This document shows positions 35,201 through 45,387 of a DNA stretch of 64,000 nucleotides, in pieces (position 1 is the stretch's first letter; every line of letters starts with the position of its first letter). Source of the stretch: Allodiplogaster sudhausi (lineage: Eukaryota; Nematoda; Chromadorea; Rhabditida; Diplogasteridae); assembly GCA_945643635.1 (NCBI GenBank), contig CALZFC010000009.1, positions 7,062,501 through 7,126,500 on the forward strand. The letters run 5' to 3'. The translations under genes and the position numbers were made by a program. The notes under the pieces are model-generated. The model had not been told where the DNA came from. It was given only the letters and a program-made list of their open reading frames with translations, and made no database searches.

Positions 35201-36999
35201 GCGCACGCGGAGACCCTGCAATTCATTCCAATCCGTCGTCTTCTTTCTTTGCGTGATAGGCTGACGTTGACGGCATCGGAGAGGACGATCAGCTCCTGGT
35301 TGGACAGCGAGAATTCGGGGTAGAGCGTCTCGGGCTGAAAATGCATTTGTCTTCAACATGTAGCACCTTCATATTGCGAATATGCAGTTTGACTTGGAAT
35401 ACGGTTAAAATCATAACAAGCGCCAACCGAAAGAGCCCCGCCTCCACCGGGCGGAGTGGGGTTGCCCCTTCCAGGAGGGGATCCGCCACCGCGTCCGCCG
35501 CGGTACCCGCCACTGCCCCTGCCGCCGCGTCCTCCGCGACTCCCACCATACTGACTCCCGCCCCCCGAACCGGCACTTCGCTCGTTCAGAATCTACGAAT
35601 TTTGTCGATAACGACGAATCGTAACAAAGACTCGGGCTCCTGGGCTACGTTATCTCAAACATTCGAGAAGTCCAATTGGACAGGCAGCAGGACAGAATTT
35701 GGTATCAGACCTCGCACATAAACTGGACGAGTGACATGCGCGCCTTGTAGAAGACAGTGTGGGCAACTGCAAATGTTCAAAGGAGTGAGGCAATCGGGGG
35801 TGGAAGCACAAGACGCAAGGATTCTCCCGCACTGTCAATGTTGAGGAATGGCTTGTAGTTGCAGCAAGTGTGCGCAGCCGATAAGAAGCCCTGCCAGAGC
35901 TCCTTCCCACCCTCCAGGTCAACCACGTCCTGAGGGCCACGCGGAATATGCTAGAAGGACGACTTGAACGGGTAGAAGAGCGACGACCTCCTGGAGAGGG
36001 ATAAAGCGAGAGAGGGAGAGAGAGAAAGAGTGAGAGAAAGGAGACAGCGAAAGGAGAGAGAGAGAGGGAGAGAGAAAGGAGAAAGAAACGGGAGAGACGA
36101 GAGAGAGAGATATATATAGCGAGACAGAGATGCCCACTGGAGAATCGGGCAGTTGTTGCCCTGGCGGAAGACGATGTCGACCACCTGGATTGGAGTGAGC
36201 ACGCGGCTGTCCTGGTTGTTCGGGCTGACTCTGCAAAAGTGAATGAATGTTGAAATGGCTGGTTGATATTTGCCGAGTACTTGGTGAGGTCCATGAGAAT
36301 GGGGCCGACAGTCTGGAGAGCGACTGCGCAGTGAGTAGTCTCGCGGGGATCGCGGGCCAGCGAGACGTTGCAGTCCAGGCGGCACTGCAAGGATTCACTC
36401 AGTGTTCTTGTCATCTTACTTATCGATGAAATGCCTGAAAGCTAACCGATTGTTTGTTCTCTGGGAAGGGAAGAAGCATCGGAGAGTACAGCTGATGAGC
36501 GCCGTCGTAGGCGAGGGCGAAGCGGCGGGGGAACACCGAAGGGTGCTCCAGCACCGCCTGCCAGAAGATCGCTCGGGTCTCCTCTCTGCAAGCGAGAGAG
36601 AGAGAGAGAGATGGAGAGATATAGAGGGAGAGAATGAGGGAGAGATGAAGAGAGAGATATAGAGGGAGAGAGGGAGAGAGATACAGAGGGAGAGAGGGAG
36701 ATAGAGATAAAAGTTGAGGAGTGCCGTACCTGTCCAGCTTGCGAGTGCCGGGATGGTGCACCTCCACGTGGTACTGGCGGATCATCATGCCAGGGGATAC
36801 GAAATCGATCGAGAAGAAGTTTGCCTGAATGATGTCTACGTTGATGTGTACGGTAGAGGAAGTCGTCAAAAAGAAAGCCGCTGGCCTTGAGAGGAATCGG
36901 CCGGCCGAGGTAGCCAGTTCCTGGTCGGCTAGCGACCTCGCGGACATTCATCGTTGCGAGCTCCTGAATTCCATCCGTCTTTCTGGTCGTTGTTTTCAT
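32276..36999 (-). CDS. AGO-clade Argonaute with RGG cassette; carries a TAG and a frameshift
   Basis: Small-RNA-guided silencing protein. There are 26 exons from the Met at 36999; key ones are 36730-36824, 35833-35990, 35428-35592, 34582-34766, 33746-33890, 33554-33697 and 32276-32326. About 983 codons. Order: N domain (GRPIPLK, then ANFFSIDF), L1 ([23 protein letters not shown]), PAZ ([22 protein letters not shown]), L2, Mid ([15 protein letters not shown]) and PIWI, ending MYFV like the MYFA of AGO proteins. The DEDH slicer residues are visible: [28 protein letters not shown]. An RGG-rich exon lies between L1 and PAZ. An in-frame TAG (35951-35953) replaces the Tyr of the usual GYYHP, and the frame slips inside exon 34582-34766 near 34655. 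All other phases agree. It may be a young pseudogene, or the two lesions may be assembly errors. The N-terminus upstream of 36999 is uncertain. Confidence 0.9.
32862..32940. repeat. (GA)n tract in Argonaute intron
   Basis: GA-rich on the + strand, so a CT tract on the coding strand, in the intron between exons 32979-33060 and 32765-32858. Similar tracts lie in introns at about 36000-36120 and 36588-36712. Confidence 0.9.
33474..33535. repeat. TTGAATTG minisatellite in Argonaute intron
   Basis: Several imperfect copies of TTGAATTG occur in tandem inside the intron 33465-33553. The tract is open in one frame and looks Gln/Asn-rich if translated, but the conserved exon flanks join exactly without it (GQFGE then [10 protein letters not shown]). 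Confidence 0.8.
35428..35592 (-). other. RGG/GGG-rich cassette exon of the Argonaute
   Basis: A 55-codon exon with phase-0 boundaries on both sides, starting [12 protein letters not shown] and rich in [15 protein letters not shown] repeats, then Pro/Gly. It sits between the L1 block (ending FMCE) and PAZ, where AGO proteins normally have a short linker. Because it is symmetric, skipping it would keep the frame. Arg-Gly repeats are known substrates for arginine methylation and RNA or Tudor contacts; applying that here is inference. Confidence 0.85.
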
Positions 37000-37641
37000 T
37001 CTAGCTATATTGAGGAGGATCTTCTATGACGGCACCTGGAGGAGAGAGGGGGAGAGATCACGAGGAGAAGCAGTGAGACGAGAGGCCATCGAAGTGGTCG
37101 AGCGAGACTTGGATGAAGAAACGACCGGCGAGGCAACCAATCGAATACGAATGAAATTTTTTAAAGAATCAAACTGAAATGAGTAGAAATCAAACAATGA
37201 AAGGAATTACTCATTTAAAAAGCACTTCCACAGGGGGAACGTGTTTTCTTTATTTCATGAACAAAAAAAGTATAAAATTTCGCAATGTTGGCGTTCACTG
37301 TTGTACACATTAATATTTGACTGCATAGGAGATCAACGTAAACTACTTTAACTACATATTACATATACATATATATTTTTGTTAAGCTGCATATTTCAGA
37401 AATTTCCTTAGCAATTTACAAATAAAGCGTGGATAATTTTACTACATTACCTTTGCTTATTTTAAATTTAATTACGAAATGCAATATAATATGTATACAT
37501 TCATATTCATAAATGTCCTTCAGAGAGCAGATATTAAAACTTCGATAGCAAAAAGCTATAAAAGGGCTAATCGATAGACGTTTTCATCATTCCTCGCTCC
37601 TTGATTCACTTCTGGTCGGTCGACTCCTCTCTGCCTCTGAA
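37000..37641. other. Divergent intergenic region
   Basis: It lies between the Argonaute 5' end (-) and the small-protein gene (+), and is AT-rich. A reading frame with a Met at about 37093 (-) could be extra Argonaute 5' sequence but does not join in phase. A TATA box for the downstream gene is listed separately. Confidence 0.55.
37557..37563 (+). promoter_or_regulatory. TATA box of small Gly/Tyr/Gln-rich gene
   Basis: TATAAAA followed by GGG, 79-85 bases before the start codon at 37642. This suits a core promoter with a short 5' UTR. Confidence 0.6.
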
Positions 37642-37991
37642 ATGGACAAGTCCGCATACTTCGCCGCCCCCGCTGCCTCTGGCGCCGGAAACTACGGAAC
37701 CATCGGCAAGAACTACGTCTCCGAGGGATACGCCTGGAACGCCGCCCCCGCAGCCTCGCAGCCTGCTCCGGCCTACGGGCAGCAGCAGGGTTACGGGCAG
37801 CAGAGCTACGGGTAAAATCAGAGTTCGTTTCCAATGCCCTATCAAATTCCTCTCCCAAATCCTATTTCGATCTCAGGAAATTAATGAAGTTCGGGCAAAA
37901 TCCTCCGATCTCGCTTAAAACTTTTCTGTTTCCAGACCTGCCGGTGACGAAGCCCCGCCTCGACCAGTCGTGCTACCTCGGCCCGAACTAG
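37642..37991 (+). CDS. Small Ala/Tyr/Gln/Gly-rich protein
   Basis: Start MDKSAYFAAPAASGAGNYG at 37642. The first exon is GC-rich at third positions and ends in GYGQQSYG followed by TAA (37813-37815), giving 57 residues. The TAA overlaps a GT donor, and a second coding-like exon follows an acceptor at about 37935: LPVTKPRLDQSCYLGPN then TAG (about 37989-37991), with almost every third base G or C. The obvious donor gives the wrong phase for that second exon, so either the 57-residue form is real or the junction differs from what I can see. No family is recognised. A TATA box lies 79 bases upstream. It sits between the Argonaute and a PP1 phosphatase gene. Confidence 0.55.
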
Positions 37992-37999
37992 GAGGATGG

Positions 38000-38864
38000 A
38001 CCCTCTCAACTCTCCCTTCATCTCTACATCTCCTTCTTCTCCCGCTTTCATTACTACAACACACGGGCGCATGTAAAGATAAAGAATATCGGCTATTCAA
38101 ATGTTTCTACGAAATCATTTCTGGAGAATTGAATGAATGGATTGTCCTAAAGGATTACTGTGAAAGTATGTATAAGGCGAAGATGATGGCTGTAAAGAGC
38201 GAAAGAAAATATGGATACTGGAAATGTTGATAGCGAAAAAGCTATGATTTAAAAATCTGTGAAAAATTTTTTGTTAATAAAGTAGTAGATTTAATAACAC
38301 AAATCACCTCATTACTAAACTAGGATATCGCAAAGTATTCGAATATTGGAATATTTCTAGGAGCTATGATTTTGAATATTATACACAATTTTGCTATCCA
38401 ATTTTGAATATCTGCACACTTCAGGACATATTGTACAGAAGCGTGAATATTGAATTAGTAGTGCAAAGAGGCTTGCAGGAGTAATAAATGTGTGAAAAAG
38501 CGTATTTAAAAACATGAAACTTAAAAAATTGAGTGAGAAAGTTCATTTTCCGGATCTACGAGATCATAAGAAACATAAGAAATCATTCAGTTTCATCAGT
38601 AGGTCACTGCCCTAGGTAGGCCCTTGCAAAAATAAAACAGATCAAAATAAAAACGCGAAAGAGAGTATATTTAACGTGACTTTTCTTCACTACATACATC
38701 GATATTAAGAAGGTGAGTTGATGTTAGTAAAATGCCCTTTATTGGGTTAAAATTGCTTTTTGAACAATATGTAAATAGAAAAAGGGTTATAAAAGGAGGA
38801 ATTGTGTCCGAATCACTCATTCCCATCCACTACGCGATAGCATTTCCTACTTCTTCTGCTGCAA
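38000..38864. other. Intergenic, AT-rich
   Basis: 3' UTR of the small gene and promoter region of the phosphatase. No gene was seen. TATA box at 38788-38794. Confidence 0.55.
38788..38794 (+). promoter_or_regulatory. TATA box of PP1 gene
   Basis: TATAAAA followed by GGAGG, 71-77 bases before the start codon at 38865. The sequence and spacing are close to those of the neighbouring small gene. Confidence 0.6.
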
Positions 38865-40917
38865 ATGGCTACCGAGAACAACGATGTCCAAGAGCTCCTC
38901 AACAAAGTCCTCAACCTCGGGCTCACCTCCGGCTTCCGGAGACATGTCAGTTATTAAATTATAATACCGAAAAAATTAAGTTAAAAAAATAAATATAGAA
39001 GCATGATATGGATATGCAATGAAGAAGAAGAAGCCAATCCATTTCTGTTTGTGATTGAAATAAATCTTTTCATATTTAGGTGTCGCCGACGGAGATTCTG
39101 ACGCTGTGCAAACTGGCTCGGCAAGTGTTCATGGAGCAGCCGGCCCTGATTGAAGTCGACCCGCCAATCATCCTCTGCGGAGACATTCATGGCCAGGTCG
39201 GAGATAGAAGTGAAAAGAGTGGGAGATGAATGAAAAAGAGCCTGAAATGAAAAAAGAAGGAAAACTAAATTAGTCCCCATTTCAGTTCGTTGATCTCATC
39301 CGCATCTTCGGCAAGGAGGGGTTCCCACCAAAGGTTTAGTGTTTTTCCCGGATTTGCTTTCTAGCAAATGGAAAAATGAGAACATGAGAAAATGGTAAAC
39401 ACGAGTGAGGCGATTTGTTAATGATTTAGAGCTCCCTAATATAAACCAAAAAAAGTGTCGAAATACTATTCAAATTTAAATTTAAATTTTTGCATTTGTC
39501 AAAGCACACGTCTTCACTTTAATTTAAATACAATTCGAATGCTACAAAATATCAAGGAAAAACATGACGAAACTATTGAAATGGTATGACGATTTCTCTT
39601 GAGGCGAATTACCTCTTCCTCGGCGACTACGTCGACCGCGGGCGGCAGAATCTGGAGACGCTCATCCTACTGCTCTGCTACAAGATCAAGTTCGTCTTTT
39701 TCTATTAAAAATGACATTTGAGATTAATGTCAATATTTCAGATACCGCAACAACTTCTTCATGCTGCGTGGGAACCACGAGCTGTCGAACATCAACAAGG
39801 TACGGAAGAATTAAAGAGCTTAATTTGAGCAATTTTATATAATATAAAAGTATTTCTAAATTAATACTTATTATTTTTGAGGTCTACGGCTTCCTCGAGG
39901 AGTGCCAGCGCCGCTTCCGAATGCCCTTCAGCAAGCGGATCTGGATGGCGTGCCAGGTTCATCAGCTTTTTTTTAAATACAAGGTATACAAAAATACAAA
40001 AATACAATAATTGAATGCAGGCCGTTTTCGACTGGATGCCCATCGCGGCGACCATCGGCGGCCGCATCCTCTGCATGCACGGCGGTCTCTCGCCGCACCT
40101 GGAGACCCTCGAGCAACTGCGCGAGCTCCCGCGCCCTCTGGTGGGTTCGGGGAGCATGGCCGAGTGGCTAACGGGTGGTAGCACGATACGGGGGTTGTGG
40201 GTTCGAATCCGCCTCGAGAATGCAAAAGAAAATAACGAGGAGAAAAAATGAAATATCACGTCTCCCTGCAGTCGGACGCCACGAAGCTGCCGCTGGCGCA
40301 GGATCTGCTGTGGGCGGATCCGGACCAGTGGACGGAGGGCTTCAAGCCGAACACGCGCGGCTGCTCATTCGTTTTCGGCGCCGACGTCGTGAAGCACATG
40401 TGCGAGAAGCTCAGCATGGACTTCGTCGTCAGGGCTCATCAGGCAAGAAATTATCAAGTTTAATTAGCTTTTTTATGTATGTAAACAGGGAAACTATTCT
40501 TATTATTTTCGAGCAAAATAAAATATGTTTTTTTTTCAGGTCGTCCAGGACGGCTACGAGTTCTTTGCCGACCGCCACCTGGTGACGCTCTTCTCTGCGC
40601 CGCACTACTGCGGCCAATTCGACAACTCCGCCGCCACCATGATGGTATGGAAGAAGAAGTGAAGAAGTACAGATTTCATAATTGTAAAATAAAATAGTGA
40701 AGGTTGTCATGCTGGCCATAAGATAAACGCGGAAAATTGATTGTTAAATTCTGTTAAATTTCAGGTTGATGCCAACATGCTCGTGACCTTCGCCGTGTAC
40801 AAGCCGGTCGGCAAGAAGGGAGTCGAGGTGAAGAAGTCGGTCGAAGAGCAGGAGGAGGAGGAGAAGAACCTCGCGACGGCCAGGGAACACCGAGGAGTGA
40901 AGGGAGAGGAGGAATGA
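38865..40917 (+). CDS. PP1-type Ser/Thr protein phosphatase catalytic subunit
   Basis: A metal-dependent phosphoserine/threonine phosphatase. Exons: 38865-38945, 39080-39196, 39286-39333, 39604-39689, 39742-39799, 39882-39956, 40021-40140, 40272-40442, 40540-40644, 40765-40917. All phases agree and give 337 residues, near the usual 320-340. Catalytic motifs are in order: [51 protein letters not shown]. The last differs from the usual SAPNYCGEFDN at two places, and RGNHEC is RGNHEL, so this is a divergent paralogue rather than the housekeeping PP1. The intron after 40442 starts with GCAAGA, a GC-AG intron. Intron 7 holds a decayed tRNA. The C-terminal tail is Glu/Lys-rich. Divergent PP1 copies are often germline-specific in nematodes; that is inference here. 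Confidence 0.97.
40151..40225 (+). pseudogene. tRNA-derived sequence (Leu/Ser type), degenerate
   Basis: An A box TGGCCGAGTGG and a perfect B box GGTTCGAATCC lie about 30 bases apart, as in a class II tRNA. The T-stem (GTGGG against CCGCC) and acceptor stem do not pair, and no variable arm can be folded. It is a tRNA pseudogene or SINE head in intron 7 of the PP1 gene, starting just after the donor. Confidence 0.6.
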
Positions 40918-42874
40918 GGAGGGGGGAGCAAAGGGAGCGGAGGAGTGCTGATGAGGAGCGAGGGAGACACCCTCGACTGCATTCGTCTCTCCTTTCCCTT
41001 TGCTACCCAGATAAAAACCGGTCCAGAAGTTCTTGTATACTGAGATTAACATAATTTAATCCAAATCAAAAATTGTTTGCACAAGTGTAGAAATGGAAAT
41101 ATATAACTGGCACTAGAGATAAATTTAAAGTAACCCCCCCCCAGAAGCTTAAAAATTGCCTACTTTATCATATGATCAATGCTCAAACGTTTACTCTTCT
41201 TTCATTCCTTTGGAATAAATACCTGAACACATGATAAAAACACGAGTAACTAAGCAATTGCATGTCTAGATAGATAATTAGAAAAGATGGCTACTGCTTT
41301 ATTTTACGATCTTTTAATAATTGAGTGCCAAAACATATTCTTAAACATATCAAAACATATTCTTGCTATTAAGCTCAACAAAACGGAAATGTAAATGTGT
41401 ATTAACGATATTTCATGCGAGCTAGAAACGGATACAAAGTTAGCCGAAATCAAGGCTGGGCAACAAGTGATAGTTTCCAATTTGGCACTTCGTTCGAACT
41501 ATGAAATTTGGATACAATCCGGTAACAAATCTCATTAATTCTTTCCGGCTCGTTAAACACTGTTTTAAAAGCAGTATTCACATTTAGCGTCTTTTTATTC
41601 CAGAGATCCTCTGTTATCATGTGACATGCTATTTTCTTTCTCTCTCAGCTTGATTCATTTAATCGTTTGATTGTCCACCTTCCCTTGTAATCGACAGAGA
41701 ACACATTCATATCGTGAGACAGAGTAAGGCAAAACCTATTAGGCCCGAAAGGCCAAATGTTTATAAATACAGTATTTATTTCTTGGATGTTCCATGGTTC
41801 ATATTTAGCAAGTTCGACTGACTCCTGACGCAACTCCGAACAAGACTTAATGAGCGGCAGAGTCAACTTTTATTGAGTCAGAAAGATGCACAGTGAGAGA
41901 GAGAAGGAGAGGGAAGGAGGGGGTGGATAAACAGAGAGTGAGCGCTGGAAAGAGAGTGGGAGACAGCTGAGAATGACAATTTGGTGTTTTTCCATCCACG
42001 CTGGGTAAATACAATTCCTTTTTTTGCTTATACATACATACATATGTCTTTTTTTTCGTCTGCATGGCTCTTTCTCAATTTCGATCTCTCTCATTTATAT
42101 TTTCATTTCATGCTCTCTCTTTCTCTCTGTCTCATCTAATGGCTCTTTGTCAGAATGCGTTCACATCTCCAGCAAATACGAGGAACGGAGCAATAAGGGC
42201 GGTACGAGAAGGAAGCAGTGGGCCTCTCCTCATTCTCTCACTTCTCTCCCGACGGGGCCTTCTTTTACTCCTTCATTCAGACATGCCCTTTTCAGAATTG
42301 TACTGCTCTCATATACGGAGCGACGTTATCAGTATCGTGCAAATGGCATGCATCCATCCATAAGGTATTAATTCTTCCTAGTTTTCATGTGTTCTATTAA
42401 AATTTTCGTTATTCTTCTAACGGAAACAAATATTATAACATTTTTTATTTCAATTAAAAGGAAGTTTACTCTGCATTTATTTTCTAGCAACGGATTTGAC
42501 ATATTCAACGAGTCGAGCCGTAGAAGAAGCCACTTCCAATAGCAATCAGGAAGTGCCTTCCGATCGTATTCGCGCTAGCGCTCGTCTGCGCTTCACAATT
42601 CTTTACAGGGACGCCGCCGCTTGTCAGTAGAAACGCTTCTTCTTGGCTATCCTTATTTAGAGAACAAATAAATTTTTAAAATTATTCTTTTTGTCGACCA
42701 TTTGATTATAGATTTGAGACAAACTTTAAACAATCTTTGTACTTTTGGCCCAAAAAATTTGCTCCCAAGATTTGAGAGTTGTGTAAAATCCAACTGATAT
42801 ATGCACATACATACATATGTACATACATATACGAATGTACATAACAATTTCAATTATATTTCCTGGCAAGCTAG

Positions 42875-43015
42875 AATGAATTAATCATTGAAGTGCACGA
42901 CTGCAATCCGGTGTACGAGGCGGTCAGGGGCCCCACGATTGGCCACTTCCACAAGACACCCCAGCACAGCCATCAGTTGTCGACTAAGTTAGCAGCACAG
43001 AGTGGAGAGAGAAAG
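42875..43015 (+). other. Probable coding exon, unrecognised
   Basis: It is flanked by a TAG acceptor and an AAG/GTAGTT donor and is 47 codons long with phase 0 at both ends. It is GC-rich at third positions within AT-rich DNA. It reads IIEVHDCNPVYEAVRG in its first half and is His/Gln-rich after that. After the next acceptor (43080) the frame closes at once (GAT TAG), so it could be a penultimate exon. I recognise no family and found no clear partner exon upstream. It may be a small gene or the remnant of one. Confidence 0.35.
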
Positions 43016-43914
43016 GTAGTTCCTCTTCTTTCTTTTTTGGCAGTTCCATAAAAATAAAAATAATCACTTTATAATACAGGATTAGGAGATCTTCTTGCTT
43101 GTGGAATCTCCAAGTGTTCGCGGATACAGAGAAGCAGAAGGAGAAGGAAGCTCTCTTCATCACAGTCATGCCAAAGACACAATGCCAATTTTTCTATCAT
43201 TTAGTCTGAGAATGAGCATAAGTTGTATGAGCTTGCAATGGTCATGCTTACGTAGGAATACGACATGGCACGCGTGGTCAATCGTGCTCCTTCTTCAATA
43301 TTCCAGTTTTTAGTACAGCAATGATCAATGCAATACTCCTCCTCTCTTTCCGCTCTAAGCCTGTTCTCACGACTTGTGGGTTTATTCAAATTTCCGAAGA
43401 ATTATCTGTCCTCTCGCGAAATGTGCGCAAAGGCGTAAAATAAGCGTAAAGAGATTTCTTAAATATTAGCACAAATCCATAGGAGAGAATAAGAAACGCG
43501 TCTCACCTCCAGCTCTTCAGCGTAGCAAATGAGTCAGTTTTCTCCCATCTTCCCGCCCGATTTCTCTCTATTCTGATGAGCGCGTAACGAATTCCTCTTT
43601 CTTCATTATGCACATTACTAATATCAAAGATGTCATCTTTAGATCAATTTTCGCCGGTGACTTTTTCCTATGCTTCTCTATGTCTCACCATGTTCAATAT
43701 CTCTCGAAAGAATAATAAGCTACAATGTTGTCTCGTTGATCATGAAAGAAAATAAACTATTGGAAATAGTAAACATGCCCGTTTATCTTGATTTCCAATT
43801 TCTGGTATTCTTTGTGACTATGATTGTGAATTCTGTTTGATTACCCAATATTGAGGATTAGGCAGTCCAATTCAAAAACTGCTCGATTGCCTGATGTGCT
43901 TCTTTTCTAAATCC

Positions 43915-43952
<38 letters not shown>

Positions 43953-44322
43953 TCCACTCACAAACTCACCAGTGGAAAACACTGTTGTCTATCAGGAAAA
44001 TTGTAAAAGCAAAATAGACAAAAAGAGAAAAGAAATGTATTGCTTGATGCAAAGATTTTTGAATCAGACTGATATGCATTTTGCTATACTGTACGTACAT
44101 AAAAACATATGTAATTATGTATGTACATACATACCTCTGCACTATGTGAGAAACTCACGCGGCGTCATGGAGGCAAGCGAGAGGATGAAGCTCACCATCA
44201 TGTTTCTTTCATTGAATCGTGTGCGCGGTTATAGTCAATGTGTCTTCCGCTGTTGTGGCGTCGTCTAGGAATTCGTCATGACCTTTCGGGTGGAGAGAGA
44301 AGATGAAGCCGAGCGAGAATCT

Positions 44323-44361
<39 letters not shown>

Positions 44362-45222
44362 GAAAAAAAATCATGCGTCTGACAGATCTTGCCAATGAGT
44401 CGTGACGAATACGCCATTCAATGATCATATCTACCCCTTTTTTATACACTTAAGTTCTAGAAGCTCTCATCGTCTTATATTATTCATTCAGTCATTCTTT
44501 AAATTCTTCGATGCTCTCATACACAGAGTTAATTCTTTTTGGTGCACCATAATGTTTAAACCCTTCTTCCAGCGGCATGGCTCAGTCCTCTAGGACATGG
44601 AGGAAGATGATGCTCGATCCTTCGGCTTTGCTTCCTCCTTTCCGAAAAAAAGACCAGAAAATATAGCATCTCTGGGAATGAAGACTGCAGAGGCATAAAT
44701 ATGCATCTTGAGTTTAAAAAATAGTAATAGAGTTCGAGTGTAATCGTCAGACCAATTTAATCACAACCCTTCTTGAGGCATTACTCGTGAGTTTTATTGC
44801 TTTACCTTTTTCCTCCAGTCGAACATGCAAGAGCGTGAAGGTCTTCCCATCCAGCCTTTCTTCGAGGAGAATAAACTCTGGATAACCGAGCACAATGCAC
44901 ATCTGATCATCAAAACTTTACCAATCCGTCTTCACGTCCCCTCCGGGAATAAACAATCTTTGAAATGCGAGTTAACATGCAGCTTCACTAGCATAATATA
45001 TTAAATACTTATGGTTGATAAATATGCATAAAATATATAACCAATCCAACTTGATAGTTACATACAAAGGGTAAAACTTTGAAAGTATATAGCAAAGCTT
45101 TGGGCGGGCACGGATATTGGGCGATAGATTTGAAGCCAATAAAGCAAAAGAATGCGAGAGTGAGAAAAAGCACTTGCGGAGAGTCTATGAGATTTCCAAA
45201 GATTGCCATATGCAAAGTAAGT

Positions 45223-45224
<2 letters not shown>

Positions 45225-45271
<47 letters not shown>

Positions 45272-45286
45272 GAGAGCGAGAGAGAT
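45225..45286. repeat. (GA)n microsatellite
   Basis: GA tract with rare CG steps, about 100 bases beyond the UNC-78 stop codon. Confidence 0.95.
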
Positions 45287-45387
45287 AAGGCACGGGAGAT
45301 GAAAGGAAGGGCATGGATGGGATACCAATCTCGTGCCAAGTGAGCAGAGGGGGGAGAGAGAGAAGGCAGTTGAAGGAGAGCGCAGGC

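Larger units (their letters stand above)
40918..45387. other. Intergenic 4.5 kb, one possible exon
   Basis: It lies between convergent PP1 (+) and UNC-78 (-). It has simple repeats (TACA/TATG around 42810-42840 and 44110-44135, CT at 43918-43950, GA at 44322-44360 and 45225-45286). One coding-like exon (42875-43015) is listed separately. Nothing else is supportable. Confidence 0.55.
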
